This document shows, in pieces, positions 23,491 through 34,968 of a stretch of DNA of 64,000 nt. Position numbers and translations under genes: made by a program. Within the stretch, counting starts at the first letter, position 1; the number at the start of each line of letters is the position of its first letter. Location: NCBI GenBank assembly GCA_948567375.1, contig CAOYZS010000006.1:992001-1056000 (forward strand), read 5' to 3'. The DNA is from Lunularia cruciata (taxonomy: Eukaryota > Streptophyta > Marchantiopsida > Lunulariales > Lunulariaceae). The notes below the pieces were generated by a model. It saw only the letters and a list, made by a program, of their open reading frames with translations, had not been told where the DNA came from and did not search any database.

Positions 23491-24283
23491 TGTGACAACC
23501 CGGCAAATATCACTTTTGCAATAATCGGGTAAGTAAAGTTTGTTCCCGTAGAGATACGAATTAGAAATGTCCAAATACAAAGTCAAACAGTAACATGTAG
23601 TCCTTCTTGGTTGCGTCTTTAATCTCTCAGGTAGAAACCACACCCAGAAGAGAGTAACAAGCACTGACTCGTAGTCTTGTCATAAATTCACACTCCTTAA
23701 TCACAAATCCTTCAATTCTTTCCAAACAATCTTGATTGTGATGATTCAGGCTCTCCCAAAAATGGCACTTCACTGCAAAACGACTTTGCCTCAGAATTGT
23801 GTCCCACTCCTCCACTGAAGGCACAACTTCCTCGATCTAAATTGCTTCACATCAACTTCGTACTGCACTCCCAAATGCAGAATACTACCAACACTACAAT
23901 TCCTCTTAGATCTGTCAAGGTGTTGCTTCGATTGCACTTCACACAAGATCAAACACACAGAATGAAGATCAAGGCTGTGGAATCCAACATCCAACAAGCA
24001 CTCTGACTTGCATTTTGAATTTCTCGAAACACTCACAAACACAATTGCAAAATTGATACTTGGAATCAAGCTCAAGCGACGAGCACTGCTTCACAACACT
24101 TTGCTTTATCTATTCTCAGAAATAATGAGCAGTGAACAACATTTTCCTACGAATGCCACTCTTAAGTAGTGAACAATCGACAGTTCTAACAACTATACCG
24201 TTCTACAACAACTGTTCCAACAAGCAGATCCGAAATGACAATGCACCTCTTCATATCTGCCCCTTCAAATCTCAAATTGGTTT

Positions 24284-24598
24284 CTACTCCGATCCGATGT
24301 CTACTTCTTCCTCGGCTTTCAAACCCAAACCCAAAGTAATCTTACTTCCTACTACATTTTCCTCGGGTTTCACAACTCCTAATTCCTCCACTAATTCTAA
24401 CATTTCTCCTTCCTGATATGAAATTCCTATCATAGTTAAGCCTTCTAAATCTCTATCTCCCGACCCACTCTTCTCTAAAGTGTCAAATGTCAAACCTAAA
24501 GACACATGCACTCCTATCTCTCTTACTTTAGGTCTAACTATTATCAATTTTTTTACTAATTTTACAATGTCATCATCAACAATTGTAATTGAAAGCAT
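24284..24598 (-). pseudogene. C-terminal part of LTR ORF in the solo LTR
   Basis: Encodes VSLGLTFDTLEKSGSG, EMLELVEELGVVKPEE and the end KAEEEVDIGSE. These match 26040-26260 and 40830-40940 almost phrase for phrase, so three separate copies keep the same C-terminus. No function can be assigned. Confidence 0.6.
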
Positions 24599-24944
24599 GG
24601 GTACACTGTCTACACCTTCAATTTGTAACCCACTTTCCCCTAATCACTCATGTTACTAACCCGAAGACACTTATTGTCTGATCCTGCACTTTGGGTTTAT
24701 TCACTACTGTTACTTCTCCTTCAATTTCTATTCCATCTTCAATCTGAACTGAAATTGAAGTCATGGGTATCCTAACTATCTTCTTTCCCTACTCTTACTT
24801 CCTCTGATACTTCCCGCAAGATTCTCAAAGTCACCTTCACTACATTCCAAGGTCCGACTACCTCTGATTTAGTCATCTTCATCTTGAGGCGAAGTCTTTA
24901 GACCCGAAGTCATGTAAACCCAAAGTCCGAAGTACAAAATCCAA

Positions 24945-24995
24945 AGTCACATTGACCCGAAGACACTTTGACCCGAAGACACTTTGACCCAAAGT
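24945..24995. repeat. Three tandem 16-bp units
   Basis: TCACATTGACCCGAAG, ACACTTTGACCCGAAG and ACACTTTGACCCAAAG in a row, within a longer run of CCCGAAG/CCCAAAG motifs in the solo LTR. May be transcription-factor sites; inferred only. Confidence 0.75.
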
Positions 24996-25418
24996 ACATA
25001 TACTCCCGAAACCTTAAATGCTTGTAACTTCTTTTACAAACCTCCAAACTTTGCGATTTTGGTGGCAATGGAAAGCCCTGAACAAGACGCTTCCAACGAG
25101 ATATAGCACACTTGATTTGGACTTGTGGTCATTGAGATATAGCCCACGCAAGAATCCTGACCTGCAACTTCTATTTCTCCTTTGGGTTTGCACTCCTTAA
25201 CGTCTAATCCGAGTTTTTCCCTCCTTTGACACGAAGTAAGCTTCTTCGGGTCTGATCTAAACTGAGCCCTTCTTCCTCTTACACGAAATTGACTGCCTCG
25301 GGTCTGATCAATCACAAGCTTGCACTCATTTCTTCTCCATTTGCTCTCAATTTAGTTTCAGCAGTGCATTTCTTCTTCTAAACTCGTCCAAAATGAAAAA
25401 TGTGGGTACCATACAAGT

Positions 25419-26260
25419 TGCTGAGTACGAGATCTTGAAGCAGTAGTTTGCTGATTCAAGAGTCGAAATTATCCATGCTATGGCGAGGGTAGCAGAGAAA
25501 GAGCAAGAGCTCGATAGAGTGAGGGAGGGTATGGAAGAGAAGAAGCAACTCTGGCAAAGAGAGTTGGCTGCGCGATATAGAGAAGAAGAAAGATTACGAG
25601 AATTACTTCGTAATCAAGAAGAGAAGGTTGTGCAGCAGGAGAAAGAGAAGGAGACGGTGAAAGCCAAATTCGAAGCAGAATTGGCAATGTACAAGGAGGA
25701 TTGGCTTGCAGATCGAGAGCGTGAAAGGAAAACCAGATTGGAGCCATTGAAGGAGATTGTTCTCCAAATGAACGTGATGTTAAGTACAGAGGCCAGCGTT
25801 TGAATTGAAGAAGCAAGACTGCACGAGTTGAAGTTGCTGGTGCAAGAGACGAGGCAAAGACAGGCGAAAGACACTGAGATGAATGTCTTGTTGATTAAAT
25901 TAAGAACTCGTGTAGATAGAAAGATCTTAGAGATAGAAGATAACATTGCGATTAGAATAGACTTAGTGAAAATTGAGATAGAAAAGCTTCGGAAAGACGT
26001 TAGAGCAAAACCCGAAGTAGATAACATAGGAGTGCAAATGTCTTTGGAGTTTCCATCAGAGACATTAGAGAAGAGTGGGCCGGAAGATAATGATTTAGAT
26101 AGATTACCCACTAGTGCAATTTTAGATCAGGAAAGAGAATTATTGGAATTGGTAGAAGATGTAGGAGTTGAGAAACCCGAGGAAAAAAATGATAGGAAGT
26201 AAGATTACTTCGGGTTCGGGTTTGAAAGCTGAAGAAGAAGTAGACATCGGATCGGAGTAG
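25419..26260 (+). pseudogene. LTR-encoded protein, coiled-coil C-terminal half
   Basis: Continues the frame interrupted at 23490. VAEYEILKQ, then a long coiled coil (MARVAEKEQELDRV to LAMYKEDWLADRE, about 25480-25800), TGA at 25801 in place of Arg (CGA), then LHELKLLVQETRQ to LLELVEDVGVEKPEE. An extra A in a poly-A run near 26190 shifts the last codons, but the terminal KAEEEVDIGSE-type end is readable in the next frame up to the TAG at 26258. Sense orientation relative to the LTR. Confidence 0.6.
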
Positions 26261-27070
26261 TAATAGATTTGAGATTTGAAGAGGCAGATATTAAGAGGTG
26301 CATTGTCATTTTGGATCTGCAAGTTTGTAGAGTTGTTAGGAAGAGGTACATTAGGAAGATAACTGTCAATTGCTTCACTATTTATGAGTGGCATTCGTAG
26401 AGAAATGTTGTTCAGTGCTCATAATTCTTGAGAATAGATAAAGCGAAGTGCTGTGAAGCAGTGCTCGTTGCTTGAGCTTGATTCCGAGTATCAATGTTGT
26501 ACTTGTGGTTGTGAACGTTTGGAGAAATTTGAAGTGCAAGTCAATGTGTTTGTTGGATGTTGGATTCCACAGCCTTGATCTTCATTCTGTGTGTTTGATC
26601 TTGAGTGAAGTGCAATCAAAGCAATGCCTTGACAGATCTGAGAGGAATTGTAGTGTTGGTAGTATTCTGCATTTGTGAGTGCAGTGCGAGGTTGATGTGA
26701 AGCAATTTTGATCAAGGAAGTTGTGCCTTCAGTGGAGTGGTGGAACACAATTCTGATGTGAAGTCATTTTGCAATGAACTGTTGTTTTTGGGAGAGCCTG
26801 AATCATCACAATCAAGATTGTTTGGAAAGATTTGATGGAGTTGTGATTATGGAGTGTTAATTTGTGACAAGACTGTGAGTCATTGCTTGTTACTCTCTTC
26901 TAGGTGTGGTTTCTACCTGAGAGACTAAAGAAGAACTCAAGAAGAACTACATTGTTACTGTTTGCTTTGTATTTGACCAATTCTGACTCATATCTCTACG
27001 GGAACAAACTTTACTTACCCGATTACCGCAAAAGTGATATTTGCCGGGTTGTCACAAGAAGGGGCTTTGA

Positions 27071-27858
27071 AGTGGACTTCTCAACACCATGCAGCCTTTC
27101 CATTCCTTGACGAAGGGTGTGAAGAGTTTCAAAGTAAAGGTGCAGTCCTTGTTCTTGGTGATTTCAATGCTAAGATCCAAGCCTCTCAGATCCTTGACTT
27201 GAGTGACCTTGAGAATGATGCTTTCCACAGCTTGATAGACCATTCTAGTGCTTGGTCACGCTCTTCCAAAGATCCTATGTCCAATTCCATGAGTGAGTAC
27301 TTTTTGAGCTTTGGTGCCAATTGTAGCTTGAAGATCTTGAATGGCCTTTCTCAATTTCTAGAAACTTGTAAAAGTACATGCTTTGCCTCAAGTGGATCAA
27401 GCACCATAGATTATATGCTCACTTCAGTGAATGATATCCATCTTGTCTCAGATTTTGTTGTTTTAGATCCTCAACCAGAATCAGACCATGCACCTCTATC
27501 TTGTACCATCCTTCTTCCTTGCCTCAATAGAACCACATTACTTATTGACCATGCCTTTAGAGGCAAACTTCGTCTAGATTTTCACAAGAGAGACTTGTAC
27601 CAACAAGCTATCCAAGAGAAATTGAGTTCTATGGAGTGGAGTTCTGATTTTCAACAACGTAGTGATCAATTGGTTGAACTTCTTCAATCCACATCCACTT
27701 CTTTGTTTCCAAGAGGCTCCCACAGGAAGAGACTTGGTCTCCCTTGCAATAGGTGGTATGATGCTGATTGCAAAATGGCAAGGATCAAAGCTATGGATAA
27801 GTCTCTTGATCAGATTGCACAAAATCAGGCCTTTGTTGCATACAGAAAGTTGGTGAAG
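27071..27858 (+). pseudogene. LINE endonuclease C-terminal half and linker
   Basis: Open for 275 codons from inside the LTR end. LVLGDFNAKIQ, TIDYMLTSVNDI and PESDHAPLSC are endonuclease motifs, including the SDH catalytic block. Linker with SSMEWSSDFQQRSDQ and LGLPCNRWYDADCK follows, ending VAYRKLVK where a reverse-oriented tail starts. 5'-truncated. Confidence 0.85.
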
Positions 27859-28088
27859 TGAACAATGAACAATGAACAATGAAATATAAAGCCCAAAAGA
27901 CCCAAAGAGTCAAAAGGCTAGAAACACAATAAAAAACACATGAAATGTGAGCCTACACAAGGGCCTAGGGCATCTGACCAATCTGTAACAAATTGGTCCG
28001 ATGTAAACTAACTTCTGTCATGTACTTCCCTAACGCTAAAGCTTCAACCTGTAAGAGAGTAGAGAAATCACTACAAATAATCTGATGT
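27859..28088 (-). mobile_element. LINE 3' end fragment
   Basis: Tail of three CAATGAA units, 3' UTR blocks, both hairpins and the last ORF2 codons back to about RHQIICSD on the minus strand. Confidence 0.85.
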
Positions 28089-28269
28089 CTCAAGTGCAAA
28101 AAGCGGGCATTTTTGAGACTCAAAGGAGTTGAGTTGAGCACTGAACTGAGGAGCAATCCCGAGCCTTTTTAAAAGAAGGTAACCATCAAATCTCCATCTC
28201 TATCATTGGACCTGAATGAGCTTTGTGACTATGTGAAGGATTTGTACTTTTTCCCAAATGCTCTAAGCA
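28089..28269 (+). mobile_element. LINE linker/RT N-terminal fragment
   Basis: Plus-strand KCKKR-type codons through RSNPEPF and the SLDLNELCDYVKDLYFFPNA block, cut off by the next reverse tail. Confidence 0.75.
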
Positions 28270-28528
28270 TGAACAATGAACAATGAACAATGAAATATAA
28301 AGCCTGAAAGACCCAAAGAGTCAAAAGGCTGGAAACACAATACAAAACACATGAAATGTGAGCCTAGGCAAGGGCCTAGGGCATCTGACCAATCTGTAAC
28401 AAATTGGTCCGATGTAAACTAACCTTGGTCATATACTTCCCTAACGCTAAAGCTTCAACCTGTAAGAGAGTTGAGAAATCACTACAAGTTATCTGATGTC
28501 TAACTCTAATCTGCATGTAACAAGGGCA
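28270..28528 (-). mobile_element. LINE 3' end fragment
   Basis: Tail with three CAATGAA units, canonical 7-bp CCTAGGC hairpin, ACCAAT hairpin, Cys/His end codons; stops at the CPCYMQIRV codons. Confidence 0.85.
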
Positions 28529-28530
28529 AA

Positions 28531-30393
28531 CAATCAATGAAACAATGAAACAATGAAACAATGAAATATAAAGCCCGAAAGACCCAAAGAGTCAAATGGC
28601 TGGAAGCACAATACAAAACACATGAAATGTGAGCCTAGGCAAGGGCCTAGGGCATTGGACCAATCTGTAACAAATTGGTCCGATGTAAAGTAACTTTTGT
28701 CATGTACTTCCCTAATGCTAAAGTTTCAACCTGCAAGAGAGTTGAGAAGTCACTACAAGTAATCTGATGTCTAACTCTAATTTGCATGTAACAAGGGCAA
28801 TCAACAAACACATGATGCTCATCCTCAACGTTGCTCATAATACACAATTTGCAAAGTTGCATGGAGTGCTCTATTTGCTGCCAACGTCCTTGTTCTACTT
28901 CTATTCTATGAGAACTAGTTCTATATTGAGTGATAACATGTCTCAGTGAAGTAGAAATCCTAGCCAAGAGATAATCTTGCTCACAATACACCAACATAGG
29001 ATTTACAAACTGCTGATAGAACACCATCTTGGTACCGGGTTGCTGCCATAAGTGAAGTAAGAACTGCTCCTTGATCACCTCTCGAAGTGCAATAGGCTCC
29101 AATCTCCAATGTCGCTCAGAAACATTCCACCTTGTGGCCCATGCAATCAGATCTGTATACCAACCAATAGATAGAGTGACAGAAAAAGCTTGGTAGGGAA
29201 GTCTCTCATGCTCCATGGACCTCACCTTAGTGGCATATGTGAGAGCCAAGAACAAAGCTTCAGCCTCAAGAGGTAAAAACCCTGTTTCAGCAAGCAGCAA
29301 TACATAAGGAGTTTGAGTTCTCACTCCAAGTTAATCACACAAAAACATTTTCTGAACTTTCTCCACCTTTTTCCACCATGTCTTCTTAGTACCTGGACCC
29401 AAATCTGAGCACCATAGAGAACCACCGGCTGCACAAGAGATCTAAACAACACCTTCTTCAACTCCCATGTGGTAAGGTGAGCAAGTCTAGAGCGGTTCAT
29501 GAGTGAATACAAAGCTCTAAAGCCTGCATTGATTCTCATCTTCACACAAGCGGACCAACTATAGTCATGAGAAAACTCAAGACCCAAGTACTTGTAAGAA
29601 GAAACATGCTCCAATTGCTGTCCATCAAAAAAGAAAGGTGTGACACCTTTAGAACCCACCACAATCACCTTGGACTTGTCAAGGTTCACCTCCATCCTTG
29701 TTTGATTGCAAAACAAGAGAAGAGAATCCAACAACTTTTGTAAATTTTGTGGATTGGTAGAGAGGAGCACTACATCATCCGCATACAGTAGTGCATGTAT
29801 CATCAAAGAGCCAACCTGTACACCTATAGCTCCTGCTTCCATAAGCACCCTCTCTAGATCATCGGTGAAGATTCCAAACAATGTTGGAGAGCAACCTTGA
29901 ATCACACCCATTGTGCTAAGGATATCTTGAGAGCTCAAAGATGAAAGTTTCACAACCACCTTCTCATAGAGTCTAGAGATAGCACCAATCAGATCAGCTG
30001 AAACACCAACTTGAGTGAGTCTCTCACTTAGAGATTTCCTAAGCACCTTATCAAAGGCCTTCCTGAAATCAATAAATGCAACATAGAAAGCTCTCCCAAC
30101 ACCTTTAGATTTCCACCACAAAACATGGAGTACCAATAGATGATCCAAAGTACTAAAGCCTGATCTGAAACCCGCTTGGCACTTAGCTTGAATTTTGTGC
30201 TTTTCAGCCCAATTACTCAACCTAGACTCCAAAATTCGACCGTACAACTTGGCAAAGATACTACCCACTAGAATGGTACGGTAATTGGTGACAATATCTC
30301 TCTGACCAGACTTGTGAATAGGAACTACCTTCTTGAAGCACCATCTATCAGGAAAGCCACACCTGATGGCCTCATTCAAGAGAGAAGTGAGTA
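28531..30393 (-). pseudogene. LINE ORF2 RT to tail, 5'-truncated
   Basis: Minus strand: tail (CAATGAAA)4, hairpins, then ORF2. 30379-29321 encodes CGFPDRWCFKK, NYRTILVGSIF, QAGFRSGFSTLDH, FIDFRKAFDKVL, GVIQGCSPTLFGIFTDDLE (two residues, Ser-Leu, missing compared with other copies) and LLYADDVVLLS. 29324-28647 encodes the C-terminal part with SNVEDEHHVFVDC. A frameshift near 29330 divides the two. Otherwise one of the better RT copies. Confidence 0.9.
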
Positions 30394-30838
30394 CTGATGA
30401 TGCTCATCCTCAACTCTGCTCATAATACACACTTTGCAAAGTTGCATGGAGTGCACAATCTGCTGCCAACGTCCTTATTCTACTTCTAGTCTATGAGAAC
30501 TAGTTCTATATTGAGCGATAACATGTCTAAGTGAAGTAGAAATCCTAGCCAAGAGATAGTCTTGCTCACAATACACCAACATAGGATTTACAAACTGCTG
30601 ATAGAACACCATCTTGGTACCGGGCTGCTGCCATAAGCGAAGTAAGAACTGCTCCTTGATCATTTCTCGTAGTGCAATAGGCTCCAACCTCCAATGTCGC
30701 TCACAATCATTCCACCTTGTGGCCCATGCAACCAGATCTGTATACCAACCAACAGATAGAGTGGTACAAAAAGCTTGGTAGGGAAGTCTCTCATGCTCCA
30801 CGGACCTCACCTTAGTGGCATATGTGATAGCTAAAAAC
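30394..30838 (-). pseudogene. LINE ORF2 C-terminal fragment
   Basis: Minus-strand codons from ATKVRSVEHERLPYQAF to the Cys/His block, joined on both sides to other LINE pieces. No 3' UTR. Confidence 0.8.
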
Positions 30839-33375
30839 CAATAGATGATCCAAAGTACTAAAGCATGATCAGAAACCTGCTTGGCACTTAGCTCAAATTC
30901 TGTACTTTTCAGCCCAAGTACTCAACCTAGACTCCAAAATTTGCCCGTACAACTTGGCAAAGATACTACCCACTAGAATGGTATGGTAATTGGTGACAAT
31001 ATCTCTCTGACCAGACTCGTCAATAGGAACTACCTTCTTGAATCACCATCTATCAGGAAAGCCACACCTGATGGCCTCATTCAAGAGAGAAATGAGTACT
31101 AAAATCAGATGGCTACCACCCCACTTAAGTAGTTCAACACATAGTCCATCAAGGTCTTCAGCCTTACCATTGGCCAACTTCTTCAATTGGTACTGGACAT
31201 CAGCTTTAGAGATGGTGAGAGCAGATCCAAGGCAAGGTGCCATGCTTGGAGCATCAAGGAAAAAGTACAGATCCTTCACATATTCACAAAGCTCATTCAC
31301 GTCCAGCAATGGAGATGGAGATCTGATGGTTACCTTTTGCCAAAAAGCCTTGGGATTGCTCCTCAATTCAATGCTCAACTCAACCCCCTTGAGTCTCAAG
31401 AACGCTCGCTTCTTGCACTTCACCAACTTTCTATAAGAGACAAAAGCCTGATTTTGTGCAATCTGATCAAGAGACCTATCCATAGCTTTGATCCTTGCTA
31501 TTTTACAGTCAGCATCAAACCACCTATTGCAAGGGAGACCAAGTCTCTTCCTGTGAGAACCTCGTGGAAACAGAGTTGTTGATGTAGATTGAAGAAGTTC
31601 AACCAACTGATCACTACGTTGTTGAAAATCAGAACTCCACTCCATAGAGCTCAATTTCTCATGGATAGCTTGTTGGTACAAATCTCGCTTGTGAAAATCA
31701 AGACGGAGTTTCCCTCTAAAGGCATGGTCAATAGGTAATGTGGTTCTATTGAGGCAAGAAAGAAGGATGACACAAGATAAAGGTGCATGGTCAGATTCAG
31801 GTTGAGGATCTAAAACAACAAAATCTGAGACAATGTGTTTATCATTGGGTGAGGTGAGCATATAATCTACAGTGCTGGATCCACCAAAAGCAAAGCATGT
31901 GCATGTTACAAGTTTCTGGAAATTGAGAAAGGCCATTCAAGATCTTCAAGCTACAATTGGTACCAAAGCTCAAAAAGTGCTCACTCATGGAATTGGATAT
32001 GAGATCTTTGGAAGAGCGGGACCAAGCACTAGAATGATCTATCAAGCTATGGAAAGGGTCATTCTCAAAGTCACTAAACACAGGAATCTGAGAGGTTTGG
32101 ATCCTAGCATTGAAATCACCAAGAATAAGTACTGCACCTTTACTTTGAAATTCCAACACATCCTTTGTCAAGGAGTGGAAAGGCTGCATGGTGTTGAGAG
32201 ATCCACTTGAATAGATTAGTGATGTCAATGGGGCAAAGTAACAAACAGCAAGGAAGCAAGGTGTAGCAACTCCTCCAATCCTCAGCCATTGGTATTGTCC
32301 ACTTGGGTCTTGACCTATCAAAGAGACTGATTTTTCAAAGCCAAATCCGACGTAAGTAGCAATACATCCAAAGCCCCTTCCTCTGTGTTGCCTCCGCTTG
32401 TTCCAAGTTGAACCAACAAGAATGAAACCTTCAATGTCTTGAATGGTGTTTCCTTCATGTTCCCATGTCTCCACAAGATTGATCTGTAACACCCATTTGT
32501 GCATGTGTGTGGTAGTGTGATATTTAGCTTGGTATTACAAGTACTTAAGAGACATTATTTTTATAGAGATAAAGGATGGTTCTATATTAGTCATGGTTAG
32601 CTAAAGTTAGTCATAGCTAAGATAGATGGGACCTTACTTTAGAGGAAGTAGAAAAGATGAGCACCACTATTTTGGATTTTAGTGTGTTGACTTGGTATTA
32701 TTCCTAGGTGTTTGGCTTTGGGGAAAGAGTTGAGAACTCTTGGGCCCGCAAGCCTTTTTGTTTTGGATTCTTCTTTAGTCCAAGGCTAGCCCATGTGAAG
32801 GAATCCTTGCTTTAGTGGTTGGGTCAAGATAAGGGGAATATGCCCATGTGAATGGATATTCCTTTCTACTTTTTGACTTTACTTGACTTTTAGTCTAGTA
32901 ACTTGAGTTACTACGGTAATTAATAACTTTGGTACGTAACTATTTCACAAGTATATAAACAAGGGGTGAGGAGGTACTCATCATCCTTTCATTTGCAGCT
33001 ATCTCTCTCTCATTGAGTTCTCTAGTGAGCAATGTCTTGAGTCTTGGAGTGTTAGCCTTGGAGGAGTATGATGGAGTTGGGGTTCCTTGCCTTCTTAGTC
33101 CATGGTGCGCTACCATAATAGCCATCAGAGGTTCATCCTAAGTGAGAGACAGGCCGGCTCACAGATCAGATCAGCATCATCCCACACAGGTTTAGCACTT
33201 GAGTACTTGGTATGTGTGAGAGCATGAACATTCCAAAACAACACTCTAAGGGTCTGGAATTGCTATGCATTAGTTGACAACTTCCTTTGGGTGATCACAA
33301 CTCTATTGTCTCTCAAGAATGCAACAAAACCTGCTTGTTGAGCCTCCTTCACTTTTGCTTATTCTCCCATAATTC
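30839..33375 (-). pseudogene. LINE ORF1 end, endonuclease, linker and RT start, split by a solo LTR
   Basis: On the minus strand: the ORF1 C-terminal end (33375-33265) with GCA-TAG-CAA, the endonuclease start (33240-33164), a solo LTR (33163-32485), the endonuclease continuing (32484-31842: VETWEHEG, LILGDFNARIQ), then 31936-31043 with the C-terminal endonuclease (PESDHAPLSC), linker and RT start to RCGFPDRW, then part of the RT finger region to 30839. A frameshift lies near 31900-31940. RT active-site motifs are missing. Confidence 0.85.
32485..33163 (+). mobile_element. Solo LTR, 679 bp, separate family
   Basis: Begins TGTAACACCC and ends GGCTCACA, TG...CA ends, with GATC on both sides (32481-32484 and 33164-33167). 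The uninterrupted LINE sequence TTGATCAGATCAGC in other copies (for example 10780) confirms a clean insertion. A TATA-like GTATATAAAC at 32951 sets the orientation as plus. No coding content. The four-base duplication is one short of the usual five. Confidence 0.75.
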
Positions 33376-33455
33376 TCCTAATTCTCTTCACAATACACCA
33401 ACATAGGATTTACAAACTCCTGATAGAATTGCTGATTTACAAACTGCTAATAGAT

Positions 33456-34968
33456 AAGGTGCTTAGGAAATCTCTAAGTGAGAGACTCACTGAAGTGGAT
33501 GTTTCAGCTGATCTGATTGGTGCTATCTCTAGACTCTATGAGAAAGTGGTTGTGAGACTTTGATCTTTGAGCTCTCAAGATGTCCTTAGCACAATGGGTG
33601 TGATTCAAGGCTGCTCTCTATCTCCAACTTTATTTGGAATCTTCATCGATGATCTGGAGAGATTACTCATGGAAGCTGGAGCTACTGGTGTACAGATTGG
33701 CTCTTTGATGATACATGCACTCCTTTATGCAGATGATGTAGTGCTTCTCTCCACCAATCCAGAAAGGGTTTACAAAAGCTGTTGGATTCTCTTCTCTTGT
33801 TTTGCAATGAAACAAAGATGGAAGTGAACCTTGACAAGTCCAAGGTGATTGTGGTGGGTTCTAAAGGTGTCACACCTTTCTTTTTTGATGGACAGCACTT
33901 GGAGCAGGTTTCTTCTTACAAATACTTGGGCCTTGAGTTTTCTCATGACTATAGTTGGTCTACTTGTGTGAAGATGAGAATCAATGCAGGCTTTAGAGCT
34001 TTGTATTCACTCATGAACCGCTCTAGACTTGCTCACCTTACCACATGGGAGTTGAAGAAGGTGTTGTTCAGATCTCTTGTGCAGCCGGTGGTTCTCTATG
34101 GTGCTCAGATTTGGGGTCCAGGTACTAAGAAGACATGGTGGCAAAAGGTGGAGAAAGTTCAAAAATTGTTTTTGTGTGATGAACTTGGGGTGAGGACTCA
34201 AACTCCCTATGTATTGTTGCTTGCTGAAACTGGGTTTTTGCCTCTTGAGGCTGAAGCTTTGTTTTTAGCTATCATATATGCCACTAAGGTGAGGTGCATG
34301 GAGCATGAGAGACTTCCCTACCAAGCTTTTTCTGCCACTCTATCTATCAGTTGGTTTACAGATCTGGTTGCATGGGCCACCAGGTAGAATGTTTCTGAGC
34401 GACATTGGAGATTGGAGCCTATTGCACTACAAGAAGTGATCAAGGAGCAGTTCTTACTTCACTTATGGCAGCAGCCCGGTACCAAGATGGTGTTCTATCA
34501 GCAGTTTGTAAATCCTATGTTGGTGTATTGTGAGCAAGATTATCTCTTGGCTAGGATTTCTACTTCACTTAGACATGTTATTGCTCAGTATAGAACTAGT
34601 TCTCATAGACTAGAAGTAGAACAAGGATGTTGGCAACAGATTGAGCACTCCATGCGACTTTGCAAATTGTGTATTATGAGCAAAGTTGAGGATGAGCACC
34701 ATGTGTTGATTGTTTGCGCTTGTTACATGCAGATTAGAGTTAGACATCAGATTACTTGTAGTGATTTCTCTACTCTCTTATGGGTTGAAGCTTTAGTGCT
34801 AGGGAAGTACATGATCGAGGTTATTTACATCGGACCAATTTGTTACAGATTGGTCAGATGCCCTAGGCCCTTGCCTAGGCTCACATTTCATGTGTTTTGT
34901 ATTGTGTTTCCAGCCTTTTGACTCTTTGGGTCTTTTGGGCTTTATATTTCATTGTTCATTGTTCATTG
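33456..34968 (+). pseudogene. LINE RT to tail, 5'-truncated
   Basis: Starts at KVLRKSLSERLTEV and has GVIQGCSLSPTLFGIFIDDLE and LLYADDVVLLS (33567-33760). A frameshift near 33775 leads into LLLFCNETKMEVNLDKSK through LVQPVVLYGAQIWGPG (33782-34387), then a TAG at 34385 and the C-terminal part to 34921. Ends with both hairpins and (TTCATTG)3. The 80 bases at 33376-33455 are scrambled repeats of the NPMLVYCEQ region. Confidence 0.9.
34832..34968 (+). other. LINE 3' terminus: two hairpins and heptamer tail (type example)
   Basis: First hairpin GACCAAT..ATTGGTC (7-bp stem, 9-nt loop TTGTTACAG) over the last ORF2 codons. Second hairpin CCTAGGC (34862-34868), loop CCTT, GCCTAGG (34873-34879). In intact copies the ORF2 stop codon TAG is inside the second stem. 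Then about 70 nt of conserved UTR and a TTCATTG heptamer tail. The same layout occurs at all well-preserved 3' ends in the window. Confidence 0.8.

Larger units (their letters stand above)
23491..25413 (-). mobile_element. Solo LTR of gypsy family A, antisense, nested
   Basis: 1,923 bp. On the minus strand it begins TATGGTACCCACA at 25413 and ends GGTTGTCACA at 23491. CAAGT flanks it on both sides (23486-23490 and 25414-25418), a perfect five-base target duplication as expected for Ty3/gypsy integration. The internal ORF end (24598-24284, minus) matches the C-terminus of the host LTR's ORF, but the gag-like N-terminal part is absent, so this LTR is shorter. It sits in the same family's LTR in reverse, making a potential foldback. 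Confidence 0.88.
21336..27056 (+). mobile_element. Very long LTR of gypsy family A with embedded ORF
   Basis: Starts TGTGGTGCCCACA after the polypurine tract and ends GGTTGTCACA at 27056. Removing the nested solo LTR (23491-25413) and its five-base duplication leaves about 3.8 kb. Both ends are supported independently by the solo LTR with target duplication, by the left-hand LTR (117-3294) and by the primer-binding site that follows the same end at 4792. It carries a TATA-like box (21729) and a gag-like/coiled-coil ORF (22021-26260). No primer-binding site follows at 27057; the sequence passes into LINE within about 15 bases. Confidence 0.8.

Noticed and set aside
28531-28560. CAATGAAA direct repeats that might suggest a CRISPR-like or satellite array
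   Set aside because: Short LINE tails of two to four units always next to the LINE 3' UTR, with no spacers.
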